From Pisaster brevispinus (lineage: Eukaryota; Echinodermata; Asteroidea; Forcipulatida; Asteriidae), in contig JAMKCF010000001.1 of NCBI GenBank assembly GCA_023634235.1, positions 12,038,258 through 12,102,257 of the forward strand: a stretch of DNA of 64,000 nt. The letters run 5' to 3'. Positions 10,660 to 21,500 of this stretch are shown here, in pieces; position 1 is the first letter of the stretch, and each line of letters starts with the position of its first letter. A model generated the notes under the pieces. The model was not told the origin of the DNA. It searched no databases and saw nothing but the letters and a program-made list of their open reading frames with translations. The position numbers were made by a program, and so were the translations under genes.

Positions 10660-13600
10660 CCCCCCCAAATTAACCAGCGGCAGAAAATGTGCTTTAGGGA
10701 GAGTATACAATAGGTATTTACTCCAAAAATATTAATGGCAATGGACACTTATTGGCACTGCAGCTGTTGAGAAAGGAATCAACAGATTGTCAATATGAGA
10801 AACGTTTCCCAGATTGTGTATTCCAATTACAGATTTTTCTTCCTGCCTTGACATATCCCCTCCAGATTTTCCGCGAAACCTCGAAAACACGACCACCTTT
10901 TTCATAGGTTAGTTATATTATATAGACTTGTCTACATTCATATTGGATTGAAACAATCACACGGTTCCAAAAACTAAAGGTATACCTTTCAGCAAATATT
11001 GTTTTTATATCGTGTAAGTTAGGTCAATTGTTTATCTTTACAAAAAGCCCCCCCCCCCTTTTGTTTTAGACACACAGTGTTTTGGTGAGACCTTTGATTA
11101 ACTGACTCAATGTTTTTTCTTCTGTTTTTTTTTAATTTTATTAATTTACTAATCTTTACCACTTAGACCTTATAGCAGTAGCCTACATTTTGCATAGTTC
11201 ATGTCTCTTTTTTAGGTATTTTGATTCACTTTTGTTCCAAAACACGTATTCTAGAAACTGTTTTATGATATTCCACAATATATTTTATCATTGAAATTAT
11301 CTCGACTTTGACACTAATTTATGTGGAAAAACATTTTCTTGGGGATTGGCCGACCTACGGAATAAAAAATTGTATACAGATGGAGCTTCAGTTCTTATTC
11401 CCTTTTTGACAATTACAAATCCTGTTCAATGTCACCATTTACCTGTATAGTCATTGTTGTAAAATAAGAAAAAAATCATAAATGCTTCCTTCCCATCCTC
11501 TGGTTTTCAATCTACACGCCACACACATTTCATGGATGACCCATTTTAGTGAAATCTACATTGGAAATTTTGATTATTACTTTGTAATGAAAATTGTTCT
11601 ATTTATTGTGTTCAATATCAGACTTTTCTTATTGGTAATAAAAATAAGCAACCGTTGTTTTAAGGGTCTTCATGTGTTATGTTTTGACAGTATTTCAGAT
11701 AGAAATTGGTTTTTGGTTTTTGGTTTTGTCCTTATTTTATGAAATCCAAAGTAAGACGTGATAAAAATGTATTGTGCTACAGAAGTTACGTTTTTGCCTC
11801 GAAAGTTGTCTATTACAGCCCGATGTCACCCATATTTGGGGTGATCTTTACTGATTTAGTGTCCCAATTACCATGGCATGATAAATGGCTAACCCTATAC
11901 ATGTGTAACAGGTTCGAGTGCAGTTTAATGCACTCTGTGCTGCGACATAATAAATTTTACAAGGGACACGCTGTTATGTGTTGTAAAAGTTAGAGAAATG
12001 GTTTATTCTTATCCAGACTACTGGAAGGGATGGACGATTTGAACGCTGTATTATGACAATATTTGAGATTGTAATAATCTCAAAATAAAAGAATATTTAA
12101 AAATTGAAAACCCGGCGGGTCTCGACAATATAAATTAACAAAAGCAACAATAGTAAACTTAACAATGCAAATATAAGACAATGAATGGCCTATCTGTCAG
12201 TGGATGGACGTGACGGTGTATGGACGAACTCCAAGAATTGATGATGAACTGGGATGATGACGAATGAAGAAATTGAAGAAAATCAGGGACGTTGAAGAAG
12301 AAGATAGGGGGCTTGAAGTGATGTGGAAACAGTTCCTTGTCCTTGATCAGGGGACAGGATTGAAAATGAATCCTTGCATAAAATTGGGAAGCAAGACTCT
12401 AGAAAATTCTTGGTACACCACATAGTGAGCCATTGTAGAAGCTAAAAGTATGTGTGTACATGCTTCCTAATGTTAATAGGGTTTGAAGTCACCTAAAATT
12501 TGGAAAGATTCTGACATAAATTGTAGTTATCTTCCGAAATCACGGCTACATGATTATGGCGTTTGAAAAGACTATACACTGATAGCATGTTTTCTTTTTC
12601 TAAATTTGTTCTTCCAGTGCTATAGGTCTGCTCAATAGTGTACGAATGTACGAATGTGCACGAATTAAAAAAGAAAAATGTGATTGAAACCTGTATTCGG
12701 TTCCAACTGCCCTCATCAGTTTTAAATTTTTTTGTTTGAAAGTATGTAACTAAATAGGAAGTAAAATGTACATCCCTTTGGATGTTTTTTAGCCAATGTA
12801 ATGTTTGTTACTTTAATTTGTATAAACGTGCCTCTTTGGTCCCCAAGGCACTTTTATCCACGCAGTAATCCCTGTTCGTTGGTGGCAATTTGTATGGCTG
12901 GCTGCCTGCATTTTGTTAGTAAGGATGCTTTTCTCAAGATATGAAAATCCGCTAATTTGTGCCCTCCCCCTGTATTATAAACCGGAAACAAGATGACCAC
13001 TGGATGTAGTGGCACACCAAACCCCTTTTCCTCATATGAAAGAAACATAAACAACTCTCACGTTGTTTAAGTAGCTAAATGTCATGGTCCTCTCTTCAGC
13101 CTCACCATAGAGTAACATTTTTCAGTTTCAGTATGATTTCATCAATTAAGTATAACCCAATCCTTCATATCAGTTTTGGTTATGACTATTTATGAAGCCA
13201 GTGTTCATGTAGTCGTTGTAATAAACAGTATGTAGACTATTACGAGAGGTGTCCCCAGCCCCACTCAAAATACATGACAAATAAAGGTCTCACGGTTTAA
13301 AATTTTTATACAGTGAGATATAGATAAACACAGCATATGCTAGCCTATGAATCTAGATATGCTGTTATTCCAGCTTATTCTATACTCGGAGGACTCAACG
13401 TTTCAGGCAGTATACTCTGTCCGTCGTCAGGATTGCTGGATTCCAACTGGGTTTGGGAGTTATAAGGGAGAGTGCGGTGGATCCCATGAACGGGTGGAGT
13501 CAAGTGGCTGTTCAATCGGGTGTCAGTCTGGCTAGGGTGCTTGAATAGGAAGGGTCAACAGGAAGGGGGGTGGTGAACAGACTAGTGACTTCGGGTATAG

Positions 13601-13730
13601 AAGACCCCAAGTCTGGGGTGGGGGCCCAATGTTTCCAATGATAGGTACATTGTTTTGTGTTTGTTTGTTTGATTATTTTATTATATTGTTTGCCTATTAT
13701 TGTTATTGTTATTTTTTTTTTCGTACACAG
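10660..13730. other. Three kb with no supportable gene
   Basis: AT-rich DNA with C-runs (11,049) and T-runs. Frames at 11,482-11,742 and 11,706-11,993 are hydrophobic AT-driven frames without motifs. A purine-rich patch at 12,230-12,330 (many 'gatgaagaa' phrases) and a possible short frame at 13,347-13,535 were examined and not recognised. Confidence 0.4.
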
Positions 13731-13834
13731 ACAATGAATCAGATAAAGGACCCAACGGCAATAGCCCTACCGAGAGAGCCCTGTGGAGGGAGCTACTGAA
13801 AGATAACTTGCATGCTACTACGCCCTTGATCTAA
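13731..13834 (+). CDS. Possible terminal coding exon, unassigned
   Basis: A strong pyrimidine tract and acceptor ('tttttttttcgtacacag') is followed by 34 codons reading 'NESDKGPNGNSPTERALW' and 'RELLKDNLHATTPLI', then TAA. Composition is more balanced than the neighbourhood. No donor partner was identified upstream, and no family is recognised. It may be the last exon of a gene whose other exons lie upstream, or of a decayed element. Confidence 0.3.
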
Positions 13835-15025
13835 ACTATCCAGCAATCTATGGACAACTTCTTGGATTTATTCAGCAGACTGTTCTGGAGGAACCGTTCA
13901 CTTCGTTCAAAGGAAAAAAGGAAAACTTTCTCAAGCCAACTTTCAAAGAGCTGCACGATTAAAGAAGCCCGCACAACTGAAGTTAATCTACTATAAACTG
14001 AAGTTAATCCATAAATATTGGCGCATGCCCGTAAAAGTCGTCCTGTACCTATGTCTCCCGACATGAAACTCCCCCCCAGTTTAAGGATCTTCCCCTGACA
14101 CGTCGCGTGAGCCTTCTTCTGCCTCTTCATCAACTCGGCGTCCAAAATCTCGATAAGCTTGTAAACATTTATGCCTGAACTGCTCCTGTCTTTTTTATTT
14201 ATCCTGTTGTGCCAACCTATTCAAAAAGAAAATAATATCAATAGAAGAAAATAACATTATTAAATGAAAATGTATATTAATAATAATACTGAGGTCGAAC
14301 TCTTCCTAACTTAGGACTAGTCCTATATAGGCAATGCTTATCTCTTTGCACATCTGCAAGGCACTGCTGTATAACTTTATAATGACAGGTTAAAAAAAAA
14401 AAAAAATTATTGGGTTATAAGACCCTTTGAGATAAGTTTCAAAAATTGGATTAAAGGTGGGTTAAAAAATTCATTTAAAATATTTTCAGTCTATAAAGAA
14501 ATTGAGTTTACATGGGATAAAACAAATTTCAATGGTAAAACCCCCCCCCAAAAAAAAACACCCTTCTACGGTGCTTTTCAGAAAGATTTGTTATATTGTC
14601 ACTCATGTTACGTCAATTGTGGGAGCTTCGTTTTGTATAGCCACTTGCAGACAAATTCAGAAGTGTACAAATATCAAAATTACAATTAAGTGATAAATAA
14701 ACACATTATAAACAAGTTTAAATAGCATTCCCTTTGACAAAATTGTGCTCAAGTAGCTGTTTAAGCTACTTGACTTCAACATGCAAGCTTAGTGTGCCAT
14801 AACTTTGTATGTATTTTTGGTGATGTTCTTTACTTTTCTGGTTTATTATAATTCTATAAAGCACTAAGAGAATTCTGTCTACAAGTTACTTACTGTGGTA
14901 TCATTATTAACACAAAATCTCCCAATTAGGTGGTCCATGACAAACTCCTCTTGTTCATCGGAAAATGGTCCTTTCCAGGCTTCATGGATAAGGTCTCCTT
15001 AAGAAAAAGCAGTTTTGTAGTCGAG
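13835..15025. other. No gene seen; fragment of a palindromic repeat
   Basis: A minus-strand frame at 13,831-14,145 begins 'MDAELMKRQKKAHATC' and could be exon debris, but it runs into sequence of different character. At 14,303-14,325 'cctaacttaggactagtcct' is a palindromic phrase typical of a MITE family in marine invertebrates; only a fragment is present. Confidence 0.35.
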
Positions 15026-15175
15026 TCACCTGTGTCGAGTCCGAGTCCGAGTCACGAGTCATTAGGTCCGAGTCCAAGTCCCGAGTCACTTGGTCCGAGT
15101 CCGAGTCCGAGTCACGAGTCACTTGGTCCGGATCCGAGTCCGAGTCACGAGTCACGAGTCACGAGTCACTTGTTT
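15026..15175 (+). repeat. GAGTCC/GAGTCAC hexamer-type array (left)
   Basis: About 150 bp of 'cgagtccgagtc' and 'cacgagtca' phrases with 'cttggtccgag' variants. The apparent protein (repeated PSPSHES) is a by-product of the repeat. The same motif array occurs at 16,670-16,835. Confidence 0.85.
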
Positions 15176-15311
15176 AGATATTGATTGCAAACCAAATGTT
15201 GTAAAATAAGCATTGGAAATGACAAAATAAAACAAATTTAATTTAAACAAAGTTCTGTACCTGCAGTTACAATTTTATTTGAGGTTTAACTCCTTGCACC
15301 TTATCCAGAAT

Positions 15312-15531
15312 ATCTTTTAAGGATTTAAAATGATTTTTTTCCTTCAAAATAACCAATTATGTACTGATTTATTTATTTCAGAAAGGTTAATAGCCAACAA
15401 ATTTAAAGAAATTTTCTCTAAACCATAAACCTTGTTGGCTACCTACCTTTCTGAAATAAATAAATCAGTATATAATTGGTTATTTTGAAGAGAAAAAAAT
15501 CATTTTAAATCCTTAAATTCTTAAAAACTTA
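15312..15531. repeat. Foldback element with ~90-bp inverted arms
   Basis: The left arm (about 15,312-15,405) reads 'aaggatttaaaatgattttt' through 'tttcagaaagg' to 'agccaac'. The right arm (about 15,436-15,525) is its reverse complement with a few mismatches. The loop is about 30 bp. There is no coding content. It is a MITE or foldback. It is followed at 15,537 by 'aaagacactggacacctttg', a phrase I associate with an abundant echinoderm repeat. Confidence 0.8.
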
Positions 15532-16490
15532 ATCCTTAAAGACACTGGACACCTTTGGTAATTGTCAAAGAAACGATACGGGGCGGAACGGCGGATGCCA
15601 TGATTAAAAAAGTTTCCTGACCAAGTTTCGCGTGTGCGTGTTGACCATGTGTGGAAACTGGTGCAAATAACACACAGCCATCACAGTGCAATAATGCAAG
15701 CAGTGTTTTACAGGTACCAGACATGCCATTTCCCTCGTAATGTGCACAATTGCTTCACGCAAGCAGTGGCTATGGTGTTAACGTTGACAGATAACCAGCA
15801 TAAATATTGGTGTCGTGCATCTCAGTGTTATTGTGCGTATTGAACATACGAATCGAACATACACGCGCTGTATGTACAGTGCCATCTACTGCACAATACT
15901 ACTACAATAATCACGAACACTATTACTCGCAACACCATACTACAGTGTACTTCTTGTGCTAAGACGTTAACCCTTTCGTTACCGAATTGTTTGGACATAA
16001 ACAACTGCTGGTGACCGCATTGTTTGACCACTCAAGCGTGAAGCACACATTCTTACACAACAGAAAGCTTTCATTCAAAGGCCATTTTTACAAACTCCAT
16101 TATCTCCTTGAAGATTTTGTTTTACAGCAAAATAAGTAATAAAAAAGTTCTTCCTTATTGAATTCCCTTTCATATAATCTAAAACTCATTGAGCTTGGTC
16201 CAATAAATGTCAAAGTTCTTGGTCTTTTTTCCTCAGTGCAATCTGTAATCTCAAACACTTTTTTGTACACAACCATATGGCGCTCCGTAGGTGTTTGGCA
16301 TTTCGGATCTTTCTATTCCAATTTGAAGAGATTGCATAATAGCAACCTTATTTTATTTTACCACTATTGGAAAGATCCGATCTCTCTCTTTCCAATAATG
16401 GTAAGCTTGGGTATGGAGGGTGAACATGGACAAAACTACAACTTTATTACAAATGGCCTCTGTGCTCAGGCTTGAGTGCTTTTTTGTGTG
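15532..16490. other. Repeat-like DNA, no gene seen
   Basis: It begins with the 'aaagacactggacacc' repeat end and holds only short frames. A small inverted pair ('cggatctttc' at about 16,305 and 'gaaagatccg' at about 16,371) may form a local stem. Confidence 0.35.
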
Positions 16491-16491
16491 C

Positions 16492-16580
16492 AAGCTTGGT
16501 CGACTAAAGTCGCCAATGGTAAGGAAGAGGGGGTATGAGTGCAGTCGACTAAAGTCGCCTATGGTAAGGAAAGGGTTAAT
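16492..16580 (+). repeat. Two copies of a ~50-bp repeat with GTCGACTAAAGTCGCC
   Basis: 'gtcgactaaagtcgcc.atggtaaggaa' occurs at about 16,499 and 16,546. Each copy contains the stem CGACT-AA-AGTCG. Confidence 0.7.
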
Positions 16581-16669
16581 ATTCCTCCATCCATGTGCAC
16601 TCCGGGAATGACAATCGGATCATCGGAATCGTTTTTAATATTGAAAAAAGGTATTGTTTGTGAAAATAC

Positions 16670-16835
16670 GTGACTCGCAAGTCACGAGTCCTCGGGGACA
16701 AGTCCGAGTCACGATAGTCGAGTCCGAGTCCGAGTCCGAGTCCGAGTCTTTTGCAGACGTGACTCGAGTCAAGTCCGAGTCACCGAAATTGGGACTCGAG
16801 ACGGACTCGAGTCCGAGTCCTGGACTCGAGTCATA
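16670..16835 (+). repeat. GAGTCC/GAGTCAC array (right)
   Basis: 'gagtccgagtccgagtccga' with interspersed 'gactcgagtc' palindromes and 'cacgagtc' variants. It is the same motif set as 15,026-15,175. Mirror-image Ser/Asp and Ser/Glu open frames on both strands are artefacts. Confidence 0.85.
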
Positions 16836-18367
16836 CAACGCTGAGAAAAAGCAATACAAATTGATAACCAGTTCACATCACATGAGACTCATTGATACGT
16901 TCTAAGCTTCGTCTACAAAAATAGCAAAAACAATTATCTTTTTTCCATTTCATATTTGCCTTACATTTTTGAATCGTTTAAGCACCAAAGAATTGTATTA
17001 TGTTTTGCAAGCACGAAATATTCAACTTACGCCTTTTGATGCCTCCTGCTTTGTATGAGCTATGCCTGTCACATTTGGTCTGTATCATGAGTGAAAAAAA
17101 TTAAATAACAATTCAAACTTGAGTAGTGTTGACAACTTATTTGGGTGTGGGTTCAAATTATTTCGTGGGCTTGCGTAGTTGTGTAAGTAACTTAGTCAAG
17201 GAGGGAGTGAGTGTATTGTACTGCTAATAAGACGGGTTATTGTTTTGCACCATGCAGTATGGACATAACAGCCCAAAAGCATGAACGCTCATTGACTCAA
17301 TCACATTTGATCAATCCACAATGCAGCGCAGTATGGGCAATGTTTTTTTAGTAAGTTATTCCCTAAACGACATTGTAATGTAAGTGAAACTATTGTTTAA
17401 CTGCTTGTGCATACCATGGGTAATGAACCTAATAATTAAATCAGTAAAACAATAAAATAGTGTGGCACATTCTGTAGACAGCACAGGGTGGCAAGCATGC
17501 TTACATGCACATTGAGAACAGAAAAAGGTTGTGTCAACTTGATTTCAATACGCAATAGGCTGAGAAACAATAGATGAAACAAAGTAAGAAAAACAATAAT
17601 TAGAGCATACAATTGTTTAAAGCTGATGCAATTACTTCCTTATGTGTTTTTCGAAAAATACTTTCCACAAACAAATCCGCAATTTCTGCCCAAAAGTTTG
17701 ACATAAATGCAATCCAGGTTCCTGCCTTGCCAGTAAAATGTCCATTAGATATGTCTCTTCTCTGCGTAGAATGCCCTTTATGTCTTTGTTGGTTAGATTT
17801 ACAATTTTGTCTCTGCAAAGACACACATTTCAACATTGTGTTAGCAAACACAGCCCATGTGAAGGAGCTTTTATCTACAATGCATTCACTTCAAGAGAAC
17901 AAAAAAAAAGATTACATAAAAATATTATGATTTGTTTAAAAAGAGTAAAGCCAAAAACAATATGTCTCAGTGTTCAGTTGCCAACTGTTTTCCCCATTTA
18001 TTCAGATTCTAAATTTATTATACTTTTACATGTTACTAATTTATTTAAAAGGCTGTTATGTTGCAGGGTCTGTTCCACGACCTGCCATAGAGTAGGACAG
18101 TTGAGCATGGTTGATAATAATAATAAAAAGTTACATAAGAAAAGATGTTATACATACCTGTCAGAACATGCTCCAGATCTTGCCTTAATTACCTGCTTGT
18201 GCTCTGAATACAAACAAAATACAAAGTCAACAAAATATCTTAATCAAAAGAGACTCAGTTTTCTTTAAACTGTACAATGCGAGTAAAAACAGTCCCATAA
18301 ATTAGGTGCGAAAGAGTAAAGTGTAACTCTGATTTGAAAAACAATTGATCAGGGGGAAACAAAATGG
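16836..18367. other. No supportable gene
   Basis: AT-rich. Overlapping short frames at 17,600-17,930 on both strands carry no recognised motif. A minus-strand patch around 17,650-17,830 ('MDILLARQ', 'FWAEIADLFVESIF') looks somewhat coding across a frameshift, but I cannot place it. Confidence 0.35.
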
Positions 18368-18430
18368 AACTAGACATTGAGGTGTTTGTGAACAAACACG
18401 AAGCTGTTCCGTTTTGTTGTGCTTTGATTA

Positions 18431-18840
18431 AACCCAAGTTCAATCTTCAATGCACAAGGGGTCTAAATCCGAAAAAAAAGAAAATCGATTGTGTAGTTCT
18501 TGAGATATGGTCCCACTTCTGGTTGACCCAGAAGAAAAGGTCAACATTGGGTCACGGTAACCCAAGTTCAATCTTCAATGCTCAAAGGATCTAATAACTG
18601 AAAAGAAATGGAACATGGGTTGTGTAGTTCTTGAGATTTGGTCCCACTTCCGGTTGACCCAGAAGTAAAGGTCAACATTGGGTCACGGTAACCCAAGTTC
18701 AATCTTCAATGTTCAAAGGATCTAATAACTGAAAAGAAATGGAACGTGGGTTGTGTAGTTCTTGAGATATGGCCCCACTTCTGGTTGACCCGGAAGTAAA
18801 GGTTAACATGGGGTCACGGTAACCCATGTTCAATCTTTAA
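18431..18840 (+). repeat. 131-bp tandem subrepeat of unit R, copy 1
   Basis: 'aacccaagttcaatcttcaatg' starts at 18,431, 18,559 and 18,690, and a diverged copy at 18,821 (spacings 128, 131, 131). Each carries 'aactgaaaagaaatgga', 'ttcttgagat.tggtccca' and 'aagtaaaggtcaacat'. Confidence 0.9.
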
Positions 18841-19264
18841 TGCTCAATGAGTCTATAACTGAAAAGAACTTGAAATGCACATAAATATCGTTTCCAATCA
18901 GGCTCATAGTCTTTGTTATATGAAAACTGTGCTTGAGGTAATAAATGCAAGAAACATTTAACGCTAGAGGGCGTTCCACAACAATTCGATTGCACATGCT
19001 CATTTATTTTGCAGGGTGTTTGTGCAGAGCCAATGTTGCACTGAGGAGACAATGTTTTTGATCCCAAAACGCAGTTGTGTTAACGATTTTTTTACTCAAA
19101 ATTTTGTTATCGAGGAACATGTCTCACAAGTTAGCATGCATACTAAGCATGTGACGGTAACACGGTTAACCAACCGATCAACCAGTTAAACGTTTACATT
19201 TTTACGGATCGGATAAGCGTAAAACAATTCAATCAAAATGTGCCACGAAACATTGACTATAATA

Positions 19265-20014
19265 ATTGTCTAGTTACATGATGTACACACGCCCACAAGC
19301 CAAAGTTCTCTGCTAACCCCTGAGATACGCTTAACGTAAACACGGAAGTCTCTGCTGCCGTAAGCGTTGATTCTTTGCTTTTGGTAAGCAGACCCAGGTA
19401 TTTTAGCCTGGGTCTTACAACTTAGCGTATAAAGTATAAACTATCCCTCATTTAAATGAACGAGCCCAATTACATGGCTTTGGTAAATGCCGAAATCCAT
19501 GCTTACAGTCACCCCTCACCTATTTTGCAAGCGTCAAATTTTTGAGCTATTTGTGTAGGCGAAGAATGCCTAGTTACGCCAAGTACACACGCGCACAAGC
19601 CGAAATTCCCTTTTAAACCCTGAAATACAATTGACGTAAGCACCGAAGTCTCTACTTCCGTAAGCGTTGATTCTTTGCTTTTGGTAAGCAGAGCCATGTA
19701 TTTCGGCCTGGGTCTCACACCTTAGTGTATAAAGTGAACTACCCCTCATTTAAACGAATGAGCCAAATTACATGGATCTGGTTACTGCCGAAATCCATGC
19801 TTACGGTCACCTTTCTCCGCTTATTTTGCAAGCGTCGAATTCCTGCGCTAGCTGTGTAAGCGAACAATGCCTAGTTACATGAAGTACACACGAGAAAAAG
19901 CCGAAATTCTCTGCTAACCCCTGAAATACACTTGACGTAAGCATGGAATTCTCTGCTTCCGTTTCCGTAAGCGTCGATTCTTTGCTTACGGTAAGCAGCA
20001 TGAAATTGGGTCCA
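19265..20014 (+). repeat. ~300-bp tandem block of unit R, rich in GTAAGC palindromes
   Basis: The phrase 'cctagttac..' occurs at about 19,268, 19,568 and 19,869 (period 300-301). Each block has 'gaaata(c)(a/g)c(t)tgacgtaagc', 'cgtaagcg' and 'ttgctt..ggtaagcag', so GCTTAC and GTAAGC alternate and can pair. Confidence 0.85.
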
Positions 20015-20170
20015 GGTCTCACAAGTTAGTGCGCAAACCACACAAGACTGTATATCATTGAATAGGTCTTACAATTTAGTACGTAAAGCAATCACACCAC
20101 AGGTCCCACAATTTAGTAAGTAAAGCGATCAAATCACGTACAGGTCTCACAAGTCAGTAAGCAAAGATTG
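20015..20170 (+). repeat. 'ggtctcacaa.ttagta' short tandem subrepeat
   Basis: Four copies, spaced 38-50 bp, of 'ggtctcacaagttagt.cgcaaa' and variants ending in 'aagcaatcacaccaca'. The same block is present in copies 2 and 3 of unit R (about 22,030-22,180 and 24,763-24,870). Confidence 0.85.
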
Positions 20171-21168
20171 CTCTATGCTGTTGTATTAAAATTGTAATTG
20201 TAAAAAGAAAAAATCTTTTTAATATCAAGTATGTAATTGTTGTTGCGATAAAATATTAAATGCGGTATAAGTTAATAAGTTAGTACATAACACGAACTAC
20301 CACTCTTATCAAGGAAATATGAATTTGAAACGAATTATGAAATCGAAACGAATTATTAATTCAAAACGAATTATAAATCTGTTACTACGCCTGCTTTCCA
20401 CTGATAACATCTCAGTGCATGCCACAATTGCGCTTTAGTAGCACATAAAAATTTTGGTTAGACGATTAAAATTTTGGTCTATGCTATTGTACTAACATTT
20501 GTTGTGTCTTTTTAATACTGAATGTTTTTGTTGGGCTAAAATAGTAAATATTGGATATGACTTCGTTGTTAATTTTGGCTCTTCATCACACCCATGAACA
20601 ATGCATTTTTTCTTGTCCACACCTTTCCCCATTCAGCTAAAATTCGAGCCTCATTGCAACCCCCAACGGGTTTGTTGTTTGCTACATAGTGATTTCCCGA
20701 AGTAATGCATTCGCACAAGAACCTTAAAAACGTAGCCTTGTTTTCTTCACGATTCAGCTTCAAGTAATGCGTTTGCATTAGAAACCTAAAAGATCGTTTT
20801 CCGGTGAACGGGACCCAAGCGCAGACAAGTCTGACACGCGGGCAACATCGTCCCAACATACGGCGTTCGATTGTCTACGTTCACGCTGAATAACGACAAG
20901 ATCTGAGCGGACACGACGCTCTGCGCTGAGCAAGAAAAATTCTTCTCGATTCTTGTGAATGAACGTAGACTTGTGCTAGTCGGCGCAGGAATGACTCTTT
21001 ATAATATACTCTACAAACAAAACACGCAACAACACGGGTCAATGGGTTTAGGAGGACTTGATCGAATTTCAAGAAAGCAAGCAAGAGCACCGTTAAACTG
21101 GTATAGCGCCCTCAATCGTTTAAAAGCATCTCCATGTGTTTTGTACACGGGCGAAAATTCGCAATAAA

Positions 21169-21186
21169 TGACGTAATTGTGACGTC
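21169..21186. promoter_or_regulatory. Paired CRE-like sites in unit R copy 1
   Basis: 'tgacgtaattgtgacgtc' contains two TGACGT cores 11 bp apart, the core of ATF/CREB sites. It is kept unchanged in copy 2 (23,215-23,232) and copy 3 (25,863-25,880). Function is inferred only from the motif. Confidence 0.35.
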
Positions 21187-21500
21187 GTTCCACATTTTAG
21201 GCCGGAAAGCACATCTTCAGTATCTCAGAAGTCTAAAACTGAAACAAGTTTGACGCTCGGGGGTATACTTTTTGAGATATGGTGCTGCAAAGATTGGCTA
21301 ATTAAATATTCACCTCGCTGTAAAGTGGCTAATTAATTAAGAATTTTAATATTTTTTACATTAAGAGTCAAGCTTATGTTCTAAGCTTCAATTTGATATA
21401 TGATTCAACTCTTTTCTATTTACGCTCTAGGATACTAGGCTTAAAGAAAAAACGTGTACAAATGCTATGGGATTTAAGTGGAAACAAAGAATAATAATAA

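Larger units (their letters stand above)
18368..21500 (+). repeat. Long repeat unit R, copy 1
   Basis: A ~3.1-kb non-coding unit beginning 'aactagacattgaggtgttt' and ending in an AAT tail. Order inside: a 131-bp tandem repeat (18,431-18,840), a 300-bp tandem block (19,265-20,014), a 38-50-bp tandem repeat (20,015-20,170), ~19-bp 'aattatgaattcgaaacg' units (20,318-20,385), a less repetitive segment with CRE-like sites (20,560-21,240), and the tail shared with 1-262. Copies 2 and 3 follow head to tail. Frames on the minus strand (for example 20,569-20,859) are shared by all copies only because the DNA is shared. Confidence 0.85.

Noticed and set aside
13831..14145. 104-residue minus-strand frame beginning MDAELMKRQKK
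   Set aside because: Only the first ~25 codons look protein-like. The rest has no motif, and I could not define exon borders.
17600..17930. Overlapping frames on both strands
   Set aside because: There is no motif and no consistent reading. Patches on the minus strand look coding only across an assumed frameshift.
20569..20859. Conserved minus-strand frame shared with 22,676-22,927 and 25,312-25,554
   Set aside because: The whole unit is nearly identical at the DNA level, synonymous and non-synonymous sites alike, and copy 2 is frame-disrupted, so sharing is no evidence for a protein.
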